Assembly (NCBI RefSeq): GCF_050920755.1
Contig: NZ_CP158480.1
Location: 1,550,001-1,614,000 of the forward strand
Length of the DNA stretch: 64,000 nucleotides
DNA from: Oligella sp050920755
GTDB taxonomy: Bacteria > Pseudomonadota > Gammaproteobacteria > Burkholderiales > Burkholderiaceae_B
Reading direction: 5' to 3'
The notes beneath the pieces were generated by a model. That model worked only from the letters and a program-made list of their open reading frames with translations. It was not told the origin of the DNA and made no database searches. The position numbers and the translations under genes were made by a program. Every line of letters begins with the position of its first letter. Position 1 is the first letter of the stretch. Of the stretch, positions 8,928 to 18,767 are shown one piece after another.

Positions 8928-9689
8928 CTATTTTAAAAGTTTCTCGGGCACCCAGCGAGCGGGTACTTTTTCTAAGGGAATTAAATGTGTTTGTAAAGCG
9001 GCGGGATCATTTTCCGCCTCTGTTTGTAATTGTTCCAAGGTCACCGCATCAACCAGTTGAAAATCACCCACACTTAAGCGACGTAAAGCACTTAAATGAG
9101 CGTAACAACCCAGTGCGCGTCCAATATCCTGCGCCAAGGTACGGATATACGTGCCCTTGGAGCAAGAGACCTCAATCACCATGCGATCGCCGGCGAGTTC
9201 AATTAAATCAATGCCGTAAATTGTCACTTGACGCGCTTCACGCTCCAGCACAATGCCCTGTCTGGCATACTCGTACAGGGGCTTACCATCGCGCTTTAAG
9301 GCAGAGTGCATGGGTGGAATCTGCTGAATCTCACCGGTAAACTGAGTTAATACCGACAACACCCGAGATTCACTTAAATCAATGCCATCAAGCGCCGCTT
9401 GCGCCACCGGCTCGCCGGTTAAATCACCGGAATCAGTTTCCACACCGAAGCTTAAGGTAGCGCGATAGCGCTTATCCGCTTCCAACATTAAAGCAGATAT
9501 TTTGGTCGCTCGACCAAAACAGCAAACTAATAAGCCGGTAGCAAATGGATCTAAAGTACCCGTATGACCGGCTTTATTGGCGTTAAATGCACGTCTGGCA
9601 CGCTGCAAGGCGTGATTACTGGATAAATCTATGTCTTTGTCCAATAACAAGACCCCCGTGATATCCTCACCGCGACGTCTTCTTGCCAT
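8928..9689 (-). CDS. truB: tRNA pseudouridine(55) synthase
   Basis: Converts U55 of the tRNA T-loop to pseudouridine. The N-terminal motif GVLLLDKDIDLSSN and the catalytic loop GHTGTLDPFATGLL (catalytic D47) are plain, and SCSKGTYIRTLAQDIG follows at about 180. At 253 residues it is shorter than E. coli TruB (314) and lacks most of the C-terminal PUA-like region, as in several Burkholderiales. Only 3 bases separate it from rbfA. Confidence 0.96.
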   Translation of the reverse strand: MARRRRGEDITGVLLLDKDIDLSSNHALQRARRAFNANKAGHTGTLDPFATGLLVCCFGRATKISALMLEADKRYRATLSFGVETDSGDLTGEPVAQAALDGIDLSESRVLSVLTQFTGEIQQIPPMHSALKRDGKPLYEYARQGIVLEREARQVTIYGIDLIELAGDRMVIEVSCSKGTYIRTLAQDIGRALGCYAHLSALRRLSVGDFQLVDAVTLEQLQTEAENDPAALQTHLIPLEKVPARWVPEKLLK

Positions 9690-9692
9690 GGA

Positions 9693-10115
9693 CTACCCCT
9701 TGATTTCAGTATGATCAAATGCGTCTAAATCATTGTCATCGGCTGATGACTCGATACCCATGGCCTTATCAATCAGGCGACTCATCTCGATACTGCGTAA
9801 CAAATGATCATCATGAAAAAAACGCAGTGTCGGTACCGTATGAATATGCAGCATTTTAAATAATAAAGAGTGTAAATAACCGGCCTTTTCGTTAAGCGCC
9901 TGCTCTGCCACCTCAGGCTCTTGACCAATCACGGTAAAGTAAACCTTGGCATGCGCATAATCGGCGCTTAACTCCACATGGCTCAAAGTAATCAGACCCA
10001 CAGCGCTAACACTCAATTCACGCTGGATCAAGCCGGCCAAGTCCTTTTGAATTTGCTCCGCCAATCGCGTATTGCGACTGCCGGCTTGCTTGGCCTTAGA
10101 CTTATGTCTACTCAT
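9693..10115 (-). CDS. rbfA: 30S ribosome-binding factor A
   Basis: A 140-residue KH-like factor that binds immature 30S subunits and helps mature the 5' end of 16S rRNA. Recognisable segments are RLAEQIQKDLAGLIQREL near the N-terminus and the family signature VPTLRFFHDDHLLRSIEM. It lies 12 bases after infB in the conserved infB-rbfA-truB order. Confidence 0.96.
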   Translation of the reverse strand: MSRHKSKAKQAGSRNTRLAEQIQKDLAGLIQRELSVSAVGLITLSHVELSADYAHAKVYFTVIGQEPEVAEQALNEKAGYLHSLLFKMLHIHTVPTLRFFHDDHLLRSIEMSRLIDKAMGIESSADDNDLDAFDHTEIKG

Positions 10116-10127
10116 AAAAATCTCTAA

Positions 10128-12905
10128 TTAAAGGGTACGGGCAATCTCTTTGATCTCAAAGACCTCAAATTGGTCGCCGATCTCAATGTCATTATTGCCA
10201 CGTAAAGTGATACCACAATCAAAGCCTGAGCGAACCTCGCGCGCATCGTCTTTGAAACGCTTCAAGGAATCCAGGGCACCGGTCCAAATCACCACGTTAT
10301 TACGTAACTGGCGGATAGAAGAGTCACGACGCACCACACCCTCAGTCACCATACAACCGGCCACTTTACCGATACGGGAAATCGTGTACACCTCACGTAC
10401 CTCAACCATACCGATAACATCCTCACGTTTCTCGGGCGCGAGCATACCGGACATCGCGGCTTTCACCTCATCAATGGCATCATAAATCACATTATAGAAG
10501 TGCATATCGATGCCATTAGCCTCGGCCACACGACGCGCCTGTACATCGGCACGTACGTTAAAGCCGATAATCACGGCATTGGATGCAGTGGCCAAGTTCA
10601 CATCACTCTCGGACACACCACCGACACCGGCGTAAACCACATCAACGCGTACTTCATCAGTCGAAAGCTTTTGTAATGACTGCACCAGCGCCTCTAAGGA
10701 ACCCTGTACGTCGGTCTTCACAATCAATGGCAATGTCTGTAAGCCCTCTTGGATATTATCAAACATCGACTCAAGCTTAGCCGCTTGCTGACGGGCCAAT
10801 TTCACATCGCGATACTTACCCTGACGGAATAAAGCAATTTCACGAGCCTTACGTTCATCAGGAATCACCTGTACCTCGTCACCGGCCTTAGGTACATCGG
10901 AGAGACCCTGAATCTCAACCGGATAAGAAGGACCTGCAGCCTCAACCGCTTTGTTGTTTTCATCCACCATGGCTCGAACACGACCATAGCTGGCGCCCGC
11001 TAAGACCACATCGGTACGACGTAAGGTACCGTTTTGGACCAGAATCGTTGCGACCGGACCGCGACCGCGGTCTAATTGCGCCTCAATCACAATACCGCTG
11101 GCAGGAATATCCTCTTGCGCTTTGAGTTCCAAGATCTCGGCTTGTAATAAAACGTTTTCTAATAAATCATCAATGCCCTGACCGGTTTTAGCAGAAACCG
11201 GAACAAACGGTACATCACCACCGTACTCCTCAGGGATCACACCCTCAGCAACTAATTCCTGCTTAACACGCTCAGGATTAGCTTCAGGTTTATCAATCTT
11301 GTTAATCGCAACAACCATCGGCACATTTGCCGCTTTAGCATGACTGATCGCCTCTCGCGTTTGCGGCATCACGCCGTCATCGGAAGCCACCACCAAAATT
11401 ACCACGTCGGTTACCTCTGCACCGCGCGCACGCATCGCCGTAAAAGCCTCGTGACCCGGGGTATCAAGGAAAGTCATCCAACCGCCCTCAGTCTTAACGC
11501 GATAAGCACCGATATGCTGAGTAATACCGCCGGCCTCGCCAATAGCTGTTTTAGAACGACGAATATAGTCAAGTAAACTGGTTTTACCGTGGTCCACGTG
11601 ACCCATCACGGTGACAACCGGCGCACGCGGTACAAACGGTACATCGCTAAAGTCGAAGCCCTCTTCCAAGAAGGTCTCCGGGTCGTCCAACTTAGCCACG
11701 ACGGCCCGGTGACCCAATTCCTCAACCACGATCATGGCTGTTTCCTGATCCAACACCTGATTGATGGTCACCATCTGACCCAACATCATCATGCGCTTAA
11801 TCACTTCAGATGCCTTAACGGACATTTTGTGTGCTAAGTCGGCAACCGTAATGGTTTCCGGCACATGAATCTCGCGAGAAATAAATTCCGGCTCAGGACG
11901 CGGCTGTTGCTGCTGTTGACGCTGACGTCCACCACGACTACGGTTACGACCGCGACTGCCGGCGGCGCGCCAACCGTCTTCCTGATCCGCAGCAGCGGCA
12001 CCGCCACCGCGGCGCTCATCAGAAACCGCAGAACGACGATTACGAGCACCATCGGTAAAGCCGCTATCGGCACGATCACCACGACGAGAAGGTGCGGATG
12101 ATTTGCTGTCTTTCTTAGTGGCCTTTTTAGTTTGAGGCTTTTCTTCAGGCGCTTCTTCGGCACGAATCACTTTACGCGGTCGATTTAACATGGCGCTAAT
12201 CGCCTGAGCCTCTTCCTCCGCCTTGCGACGAGCTGCTTCACGAGCCGCTTCCGCTTCGCGCTCAGCGGCTTCCTTACGTGCAGCCTCTGCGGCGGCTGCT
12301 TTTTTAGCAGCCTCATCAGCGCCTTTTTTGTCGGCAGCGGTAGATCTTTGTACGTCCTTATCCTTGTGGGCAGGCTTTTCACCACGCTGCGCTTGCTGCT
12401 GTTGTTGCTGTTGCTGAGCGGCCAGTTCCTTGGCTTTAGCCTCTTCTGCTGCTTTACGCTCCGCCTCAGCCTTGGCTTTTGCCTCTGCCTCTTGGCGAGC
12501 TTTTTCCTCAGCCAGTCTAGCCTCTTCTGCTGCTTTAGCAGCTTTTGCGGCTTCTTCCTCAGCCGCTTTTTTCATGGCCGCTAAATCTTCGGCTTTGCGC
12601 TGCTCAATCGCTGCTTTTTGTGCATCTAGCGGAATACTACGACGCTTACGCACCTCAACCTGCACACGGCTACCGTCTGCCTGACGGATTTCCGAGGTCT
12701 TGCGACGGGTTAAAGTAATTTTCTTTGATGCTGAACCGGTGCCATGACTCGATTGCAGTTTATCCAACAACTTTTTCTTGGCCGCTGGCGTCACAATATC
12801 ATCCAGAGAATTAAGCTCTACTCCGGCAGAACGTAACTGCTCCAATAGCGTATCGGCAGGCATATTTAAATCTCGGGCGAATTGTGAAACAGTAATTTTA
12901 GTCAT
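10128..12905 (-). CDS. infB: translation initiation factor IF-2
   Basis: A 925-residue GTPase that brings initiator tRNA to the 30S subunit. It has an IF2_N winged-helix segment (residues 1-60), a long Ala/Glu/Lys-rich linker (about 85-330) with a run of Q near 163-172, and a second IF2_N domain (about 340-400). The G domain follows, with GHVDHGKTS, DTPGHEAF and NKIDKPE, then domains II-IV. Length is typical of beta- and gammaproteobacterial IF-2 with the long linker. It follows nusA by 70 bases; the frame overlapping the linker in other frames is a composition artefact. Confidence 0.98.
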   Translation of the reverse strand: MTKITVSQFARDLNMPADTLLEQLRSAGVELNSLDDIVTPAAKKKLLDKLQSSHGTGSASKKITLTRRKTSEIRQADGSRVQVEVRKRRSIPLDAQKAAIEQRKAEDLAAMKKAAEEEAAKAAKAAEEARLAEEKARQEAEAKAKAEAERKAAEEAKAKELAAQQQQQQQQAQRGEKPAHKDKDVQRSTAADKKGADEAAKKAAAAEAARKEAAEREAEAAREAARRKAEEEAQAISAMLNRPRKVIRAEEAPEEKPQTKKATKKDSKSSAPSRRGDRADSGFTDGARNRRSAVSDERRGGGAAAADQEDGWRAAGSRGRNRSRGGRQRQQQQQPRPEPEFISREIHVPETITVADLAHKMSVKASEVIKRMMMLGQMVTINQVLDQETAMIVVEELGHRAVVAKLDDPETFLEEGFDFSDVPFVPRAPVVTVMGHVDHGKTSLLDYIRRSKTAIGEAGGITQHIGAYRVKTEGGWMTFLDTPGHEAFTAMRARGAEVTDVVILVVASDDGVMPQTREAISHAKAANVPMVVAINKIDKPEANPERVKQELVAEGVIPEEYGGDVPFVPVSAKTGQGIDDLLENVLLQAEILELKAQEDIPASGIVIEAQLDRGRGPVATILVQNGTLRRTDVVLAGASYGRVRAMVDENNKAVEAAGPSYPVEIQGLSDVPKAGDEVQVIPDERKAREIALFRQGKYRDVKLARQQAAKLESMFDNIQEGLQTLPLIVKTDVQGSLEALVQSLQKLSTDEVRVDVVYAGVGGVSESDVNLATASNAVIIGFNVRADVQARRVAEANGIDMHFYNVIYDAIDEVKAAMSGMLAPEKREDVIGMVEVREVYTISRIGKVAGCMVTEGVVRRDSSIRQLRNNVVIWTGALDSLKRFKDDAREVRSGFDCGITLRGNNDIEIGDQFEVFEIKEIARTL

Positions 12906-12975
12906 TCGGCTCTCTTTATCAACAACAATATTTCTTATATAAATTAATCAATCCGGTGCGTAAGTAGCGGTGGCC

Positions 12976-14478
12976 CTATTTGGAAGCGCCGCCCTCGGCA
13001 TCATCGTCAAACCAATGAGCACGCGCCTTACTAATCAACTCAGCCGCTACCTCAGGCTCTAAACCGGTGTATTCAACCAACTCATCGGTCGCCAAATCGG
13101 CCAAATCGTCGCGCGTCTTAACCCCTCTGTCGAACAATTCGGCAATCAGGGTCGGCGTTAATTCCTCAAACTCACGCAAATCCGCTGCTTCCTCGAGCTT
13201 TTCCTCGGTCTCAATAGCTTGCACTAAGAGTGAGTTACGGGCACGATTACGTAGTTCATTAACTAAGTCTTCATCAAAGCCATCAATAGACAATAGCTCT
13301 TCAACCGGCACGTAAGCTACTTCTTCAAGGCTGCTAAAGCCCTCGTCAATCAAGATTTCAGCCACTTCAGGATCCACATCCAACTGCTCAACGAAAAGCT
13401 GAGACAAACGCTGATTTTCCTGCTCCTGACGCTGCTGGCTCTCATCCGGCGTCAGAATATTAATCTGCCAACCGGTCAATTCCGAGGCAAGACGCACGTT
13501 TTGACCGCGCGTACCAATGGCCTTGGCGAGGTTATCCTCATCGACCACCACATCCATGGAATGCTTATCCACATCGACCAAAATCGACTCGACAATGGCC
13601 GGCGCCAAAGCACTGATCACGAACTGTGCCGGCTCGTCATCCCATAAGACAATATCAATCATTTCATCGCCGATTTCCTTACGCACTTCCATCACACGTG
13701 AACCGCGCATACCGACGCAGGTACCGATAGGATCAATGCGTTTATCATAAGCCACCACGGCAATTTTAGAACGCAAACCGGGCTCTCGGGAAACCGCTTT
13801 AATCTCTAATAGACCCTGCTCAATCTCCGGCACTTCATTTTCAAATAAAGCACGTACAAACTCAGGCGCCGTACGAGAAACAAGAATAGGCTGGGTACGT
13901 GACTCACGATCCACGCCGGTAATATAAGCACGGACACGGTCGCCGTTACGCAAGTTCTCGCGCGGCAACATCTCTGAACGCGGTAAACGTGCTTCAACAC
14001 GACCACTTTCTAAAATCACATCGCCACGATCAATACGCTTAACCGTACCGGAGAAAATCTCCTCACCGCGCTGTAAAAACTCATCAAGAATCTGCTCACG
14101 TTCAGCATCACGGATACGCTGCATAATCGCCTGGCGCGCTACCTGCGCACCGATACGACCCACTTCGGCCGCACCCAAAGGCTCAACAATATACTCACCG
14201 ACCTGAATGCCGGGCTGAATCTCTTGTGCATCCGAATAGATTTCCTGACGGTCAGGCTCCTGTAAACCCGCTTCGTCAGGCACCACTAACCAGCGACGAA
14301 AACCCGAGAACTCACCGGTACTGCGGTCGATTTTAACCACCACATCGGCACCCTCTTCGTCCAACTGTCTACGCATCGCTGACGCTAAAGCAGCCTCAAC
14401 CGACTCATACACCACATTGACATCAAGGGATTTCTCACGTGCCAATGAATCCACTAGGATTAGAATTTCTCGACTCAT
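12976..14478 (-). CDS. nusA: transcription termination/antitermination factor NusA
   Basis: A 500-residue RNA polymerase-binding factor. The N-terminal polymerase-binding domain starts MSREILILVDSLAREK, followed by the S1 domain (about 135-200), two KH domains (with IGTCVGMRGSRVMEV and AIGTRGQNVRLASEL), and two acidic repeats at the C-terminus (about 360-495). Length matches the family. Its ATG overlaps the rimP stop by 4 bases (ATGA), indicating translational coupling. In enterobacteria NusA represses its own operon; the leader described at 15002-15212 would allow this here. Confidence 0.98.
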   Translation of the reverse strand: MSREILILVDSLAREKSLDVNVVYESVEAALASAMRRQLDEEGADVVVKIDRSTGEFSGFRRWLVVPDEAGLQEPDRQEIYSDAQEIQPGIQVGEYIVEPLGAAEVGRIGAQVARQAIMQRIRDAEREQILDEFLQRGEEIFSGTVKRIDRGDVILESGRVEARLPRSEMLPRENLRNGDRVRAYITGVDRESRTQPILVSRTAPEFVRALFENEVPEIEQGLLEIKAVSREPGLRSKIAVVAYDKRIDPIGTCVGMRGSRVMEVRKEIGDEMIDIVLWDDEPAQFVISALAPAIVESILVDVDKHSMDVVVDEDNLAKAIGTRGQNVRLASELTGWQINILTPDESQQRQEQENQRLSQLFVEQLDVDPEVAEILIDEGFSSLEEVAYVPVEELLSIDGFDEDLVNELRNRARNSLLVQAIETEEKLEEAADLREFEELTPTLIAELFDRGVKTRDDLADLATDELVEYTGLEPEVAAELISKARAHWFDDDAEGGASK

Positions 14479-14990
14479 TTCTTCTTACCTTTTCTGAAAT
14501 CTAGTACAGGATCTAACTTGGCTTTTTCTACATCGGAATAGCAAAAAACCATAGTCTGAGTATCTTTTTTCTCTTCAACAATCAAACTGAATACAGGATT
14601 CGATTCAGCATCGGCTTTGGCAGCCAAATCAGCAGGAAGCTCCGTCGGGGCAGCCTCCAAAATGCCGGTAAATACCTTACGATTATCGATGGCAGTGCGG
14701 AAACGAAGCTCAACACGCTGACCGATAAAACGCTTAAAATCCGCAATCGTGCGCAAAGGACGATCCACGCCCGGAGAACCCACCTCCAGACGCTTATAGT
14801 CGATATCCTCAACCTCAAAGATACGCGACAAAAGACGTGAGACCTGCTCACAGTCATCAATAGTAACACCGCCCACCTTGTCAATGGTAATGCGCAATAA
14901 ACCCAAAGGCGCTCGCTCAACCTCGACAACTTCGAGCTCTAGAGCAAGCCCCTGAACAGCCTGCTCGGTTAAGGTAAATAAATCACTCAT
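14475..14990 (-). CDS. rimP: ribosome maturation factor RimP
   Basis: A 171-residue 30S assembly factor, first gene of the nusA operon. It shows the typical LELEVVEVERAP, VTIDDCEQVSRLLS and LEVGSPGVDRPL segments. The predicted ATG at 14990 is only 12 bases downstream of a terminator-like hairpin and has no clear Shine-Dalgarno sequence, which may make its translation sensitive to leader structure. Confidence 0.96.
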   Translation of the reverse strand: MSDLFTLTEQAVQGLALELEVVEVERAPLGLLRITIDKVGGVTIDDCEQVSRLLSRIFEVEDIDYKRLEVGSPGVDRPLRTIADFKRFIGQRVELRFRTAIDNRKVFTGILEAAPTELPADLAAKADAESNPVFSLIVEEKKDTQTMVFCYSDVEKAKLDPVLDFRKGKKK

Positions 14991-15001
14991 AAATTAGAAA
15001 T

Positions 15002-15023
15002 AAAAAATGGGCTTAAAGCCCAT
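15002..15023 (-). terminator. intrinsic terminator-like hairpin in the rimP leader (possible attenuator)
   Basis: The minus strand reads a perfect inverted repeat, ATGGGCTT and AAGCCCAT around one base, followed directly by six T. It sits between the likely rimP promoter (TATAAT at 15207-15212) and the rimP start at 14990, so it would stop most transcripts before the operon unless overridden. Confidence 0.7.
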
Positions 15024-15126
15024 CATAAACAATAAGCCACTGCTATCGCCCATGACAAGGATAATCAACCCGGGTCAAAAGCGAGGATACCTATAGGCTC
15101 TGCCATATGATATCTGAGAATCGGCT

Positions 15127-15163
15127 AAATCGATGGCGTAGTCACCCGCTCAATCATCGATTT
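15127..15163 (-). promoter_or_regulatory. 9-bp perfect stem-loop in the rimP leader
   Basis: Arms AAATCGATG and CATCGATTT pair perfectly around a 19-base loop. It lies about 100 bases upstream of the terminator-like hairpin and about 45 bases downstream of the likely promoter, suggesting a structured leader RNA. Confidence 0.5.
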
Positions 15164-15206
15164 AATGGTTACCTCGCTATAAAGCCAATATAGTGGTTAA
15201 CAAGTA

Positions 15207-15212
15207 ATTATA
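15207..15212 (-). promoter_or_regulatory. extended -10 promoter for rimP-nusA-infB
   Basis: The minus strand reads TGTTATAAT, a perfect extended -10 element, about 220 bases before rimP. No good -35 is seen at 17 bases, as is common with extended -10 promoters. Confidence 0.55.
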
Positions 15213-15280
15213 ACAAAACAATCAATTACTTGCTTGTATATTGTAGCAAATGCGATAACTCAATATCGCTCGGTCTAAGC

Positions 15281-17092
15281 TTAATTACTTTTATCGTAAT
15301 CCATAGCGCCACGACGCTTTTTATGCTCAATTTTCACATCACGCGAGGCGCGGCGATTATAAGCATAATCCAATGCTGCATCACTTAAAATCGGCTCAGG
15401 CGAACGGGTTGCCGGACGTGCATTGCGACGTGTACCGCGCACAGCCTTTTGCGGCGCAGTGACAGTACGGGCACGATGACAAGCGGAAGCCGCATCCGAA
15501 CCGGTAACGGTTAAACCGCGACGTTGATAAGCACCGGTCGCTGCCGTAGAACGACTGCGACCCTGCTGATTAGCCCCTTCAAAACCCGGCGGCATAGCAT
15601 TAGCATTAGAAATCGGTTGACGTGCTTGCTGACGCCCTTGGCGACCCGCTTGACGACGAGCGCCTTTACCCTGTGGCGAGGCCTCCGCTTGCGGTAGCGT
15701 CATACCCATCTCGGCCATCAACCCCAAGACCACATCCGCCTCAAGCTCTTGCCAGCGACCGCGACTTAAATTGCGCGGTAAGGTAATGTCTCCAAAGCGT
15801 GTACGCAGTAGGCGTGACACGGTCAGACCGAAGCTTTCAAACATACGGCGCACTTCACGGTTACGCCCCTCAAATAGAGTCACTCGATACCAGCGATTAC
15901 TACCTTCGCCACCGATAAATTCAACCGTATTAAATTTAGCCGGTCCGTCCTCCAGAGTAATACCTTTAAGCATTTGCTCGCGTTGACTATCGTCCAATTC
16001 ACCCAAAATACGTACCGCATATTCACGTTCGTAACCATAGCGCGGATGCATAATACGATTCGCAAAATCTCCCGAGGTCGTCAAAATCAATAAGCCCTCG
16101 GTATTTAAGTCCAAACGACCGACGGAAAGCCATTTACCGTTCTTCATATTAGGTAAACGGGAAAAAACCGTAGGACGCCCTTCAGGATCATCGTGAGTCA
16201 CGATTTCACCGGCCGGTTTGTAATATAAAATCACGCGTGGCGGACGATCCATGCGCGGACGGCGCACCACACGACCATTGACCTTAACCACATCATCTTG
16301 ACCGACACGCTGCCCCACATGTGCAGGCTCACCATTAACACTGACACGACCGGCAATAATCAGTTGCTCCATTTCGCGACGTGAACCCACACCGGCATCT
16401 GCCAATACTTTATGTAATTTAGGACGAATCTGATCATTATTTAAGTACTTAGCAATGCGCTGCTCCCCATCAGCTGCTAAGTTATAATGCGCTAAATCAA
16501 ACTCATCTTCCTGCAATAAAGCCGTATCCAAAGCCTCTTCGGCAAAGTCGCTACTCAATTCCGCTTTAGTGCGACGTGCCGGACGACGTTGCGATTGAGA
16601 CGGAGACTGTGCCGGCTGAGCCTCCTGCGCTTGGTGAGGTGCCGGAGCACGACCACGGCGTAAACCGCGCACTGCCGCTTTAGCACTGCGACGTGCGCCT
16701 TGCGGACTACTGCGCTTGGCGTTGCGAAGAGCGTCTGCCGACACCCCATCATCCGGGAAAGCCGCGACCGACGACTCAATTGCCTGATCCGCTTGAATAT
16801 CTTTGGACGGTGAGCTACGGCGCGTACGTCGCGTCGCCGAATGAGCTCCGCTGTCACTACGGGTATTACGAGTATTGCTACGACGGGTCTTTTTAACCGA
16901 TGTGGTTGCTGCTTCAACCTCTACTGAAGCGGCACCGCTTGCTGCAACTGCGGTGCTTTTAGTGTCTTGCTGATTGGTTTTCACTTCAACACTTGAATCC
17001 GCACGACGGCGACGAAACGGTGTTCTCAACTTACGCCCACGACGTTGCTCTGCGGGGTTAGTATCCGAAGTTTGAGTTGTTTGATTATCCAT
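15281..17092 (-). CDS. rluB: 23S rRNA pseudouridine(2605) synthase with long disordered tails
   Basis: A 603-residue protein. An S4 RNA-binding domain lies at about 225-270 (KLHKVLADAGVGSRREMEQL). The RsuA-type pseudouridine synthase domain follows, with GRLDLNTEGLLILT (catalytic D328). The first 220 residues are an Arg/Ser/Ala-rich, probably disordered region, and residues after about 460 form a second basic tail; E. coli RluB has about 290 residues. Long basic extensions are common in Burkholderiales RluB. scpB lies 48 bases upstream on the same strand, a conserved pairing. Confidence 0.93.
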   Translation of the reverse strand: MDNQTTQTSDTNPAEQRRGRKLRTPFRRRRADSSVEVKTNQQDTKSTAVAASGAASVEVEAATTSVKKTRRSNTRNTRSDSGAHSATRRTRRSSPSKDIQADQAIESSVAAFPDDGVSADALRNAKRSSPQGARRSAKAAVRGLRRGRAPAPHQAQEAQPAQSPSQSQRRPARRTKAELSSDFAEEALDTALLQEDEFDLAHYNLAADGEQRIAKYLNNDQIRPKLHKVLADAGVGSRREMEQLIIAGRVSVNGEPAHVGQRVGQDDVVKVNGRVVRRPRMDRPPRVILYYKPAGEIVTHDDPEGRPTVFSRLPNMKNGKWLSVGRLDLNTEGLLILTTSGDFANRIMHPRYGYEREYAVRILGELDDSQREQMLKGITLEDGPAKFNTVEFIGGEGSNRWYRVTLFEGRNREVRRMFESFGLTVSRLLRTRFGDITLPRNLSRGRWQELEADVVLGLMAEMGMTLPQAEASPQGKGARRQAGRQGRQQARQPISNANAMPPGFEGANQQGRSRSTAATGAYQRRGLTVTGSDAASACHRARTVTAPQKAVRGTRRNARPATRSPEPILSDAALDYAYNRRASRDVKIEHKKRRGAMDYDKSN

Positions 17093-17140
17093 TATTGTAA
17101 ATAAACCTACTTATTGATCACTATCGGATCGGTTTTCTAA

Positions 17141-17824
17141 TCATTCATTATCAGCTGATATATCATCAGCACTGTCTGCAGTTTGTGCCGTCTCACCCAC
17201 TGTGGACTCATCCGGCACCGGCGGCACATCACCCTCTTCGCCAAGGGCAATAGCTATTTCCTGCTGCAAAGAAACGTATGACTCATCATCTGCAATTAAG
17301 GCGTCATGAAAGGACTCTAAAGGGGGCAAATCAGCGCGTGACTGCAACCCCAAATCACTCCAAAACTGCTCGGTTATACCAAGCAACGACGGACGTCCCG
17401 GACCATCTCGATAGCCCACGACCTCTATCCATCCCCTATCTTCCAAGGTTTTAATAATTTGCGAAGATACGGTGACGCCGCGAATATTTTCAATATCTCC
17501 GCGAGTAACCGGATAGCACCATGCGATAATCGCTAAAGTCTCCATCACTGCCCGCGAATAACGCGGCGGTCGCTCCGGATTAATTAATTCAAAGTATTTT
17601 TGCATGGCCGGTCGGCTCTGAAAACGCCAACCCTCAGCCACTTCAACCAAAGCCAAGCCCCTGTCAACCCAAGCCGATTGCAGTTCTTCAATCGCTTGCA
17701 ACACCATCGCCCGATCCACTTCCTCGTGTTCGGCAAATAACTTGGTAATTTGATTAATACTCATCGGCTCATCGGCGCATAACAAAACCGCCTCTACGAC
17801 TCGCCCAAGCTCGGGTAGATCCAT
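17141..17824 (-). CDS. scpB: segregation and condensation protein B
   Basis: A 227-residue kleisin-associated subunit of the SMC-ScpAB chromosome condensation complex. Two winged-helix domains are recognisable (about 5-85 and 90-165, with ETLAIIAWCYPVTRGDIENIRG), followed by an acidic tail. It is co-oriented with rluB, with scpA not present in this window. Confidence 0.94.
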   Translation of the reverse strand: MDLPELGRVVEAVLLCADEPMSINQITKLFAEHEEVDRAMVLQAIEELQSAWVDRGLALVEVAEGWRFQSRPAMQKYFELINPERPPRYSRAVMETLAIIAWCYPVTRGDIENIRGVTVSSQIIKTLEDRGWIEVVGYRDGPGRPSLLGITEQFWSDLGLQSRADLPPLESFHDALIADDESYVSLQQEIAIALGEEGDVPPVPDESTVGETAQTADSADDISADNE

Positions 17825-18113
17825 TAATTTAAAACAAAGGGGGACAAAAACTCAGTCTAAAATACCGCTTATAACTGCTTAGAATCGTTATTTTTAAAAT
17901 GCCTAAGCCATTGGATGAAGGCCATTTTAACAGTGCTTTGCGCCCAAAATCAATTAATAATGACAATTTGCTCGTTAAAAACAACGGATGGGTGGGTTTG
18001 GCGATGCTTCACGCGTTAGATACTTATCATCCACATATACAAGCACTTAGTATTACTACAGCTAAATAGCACTTACAAACACCATCGACGCTAAATTACT
18101 TGCAGTCTGTCAT

Positions 18114-18767
18114 CTACTTGGTCGCCAAATACTCAGCCAACCCCCTATTACGTAATATGCAGCTTGGACACTCACCGCAACCACCCTGCACCCCTAAATA
18201 GCAAGTGTGAGTTTTCTCGCGCACATAATCCAAATAGCCCAGCTCATCCGCTAAGGCCCAGGTCTCTGCCTTGGTAAGATACATCAAAGGCGTGTGAATC
18301 TGAAAATCATAATCCATGGAAAGATTCAAACTAACATTCATGGATTTGATGAAAACATCTCTACAATCCGCATAGCCACTAAAATCCGTTTCACTCACAC
18401 CGATGTAAATATGCTTAATCCCTTGAGACTTAGCGTAAATCGCCGCATACATTAAAAACAAAGCATTGCGTCCATCTACCATCGTATTAGGTGGGCCATC
18501 TGCAGCATCTTCAATCACAGCCTTATCATTCATTAGCGCATTACTCGTGATTTGACCGATCAGCGATAAATCAATTATCGTTTGCTTAACACCCAAATCC
18601 TCCGCAATGGCTTTAGCACATTCCAGCTCAATAGCATGGCGTTGTCCATAGATATAACTAATAGCTTGAACGTGATCTGATCCGTGCTGAGCCAGCGCTT
18701 GTAATAGACAAGTCGTTGAGTCCTGACCACCGGAGAAAATAACCAGTGCTTGGTCTGAAGATTTCAT
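18114..18767 (-). CDS. queC: 7-cyano-7-deazaguanine (preQ0) synthase
   Basis: A 217-residue ATP-dependent enzyme that converts 7-carboxy-7-deazaguanine to preQ0 in queuosine biosynthesis. The PP-loop FSGGQDSTTC is near the N-terminus, and the zinc-binding Cys cluster CYLGVQGGCGECPSC lies near the C-terminus. I take ATG at 18767, which gives the family's usual N-terminus; the open frame extends further upstream to 18860, but that part shows no family similarity. No riboswitch-like leader was recognised. Confidence 0.95.
   Translation of the reverse strand: MKSSDQALVIFSGGQDSTTCLLQALAQHGSDHVQAISYIYGQRHAIELECAKAIAEDLGVKQTIIDLSLIGQITSNALMNDKAVIEDAADGPPNTMVDGRNALFLMYAAIYAKSQGIKHIYIGVSETDFSGYADCRDVFIKSMNVSLNLSMDYDFQIHTPLMYLTKAETWALADELGYLDYVREKTHTCYLGVQGGCGECPSCILRNRGLAEYLATK

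Noticed and set aside
12380..12430. Gln-codon repeat in infB as a possible variable-number repeat
   Set aside because: CAG and CAA codons alternate irregularly, and such Gln runs are common in IF-2 linkers; no evidence of length variation can be seen from one sequence.
11834..12684. Long frames rich in Arg/Val/Ala or Leu/Ser opposite and beside the infB linker
   Set aside because: These are shadows of the repetitive Ala/Glu/Lys/Gln codons of the IF-2 linker; only the infB frame matches a known protein.
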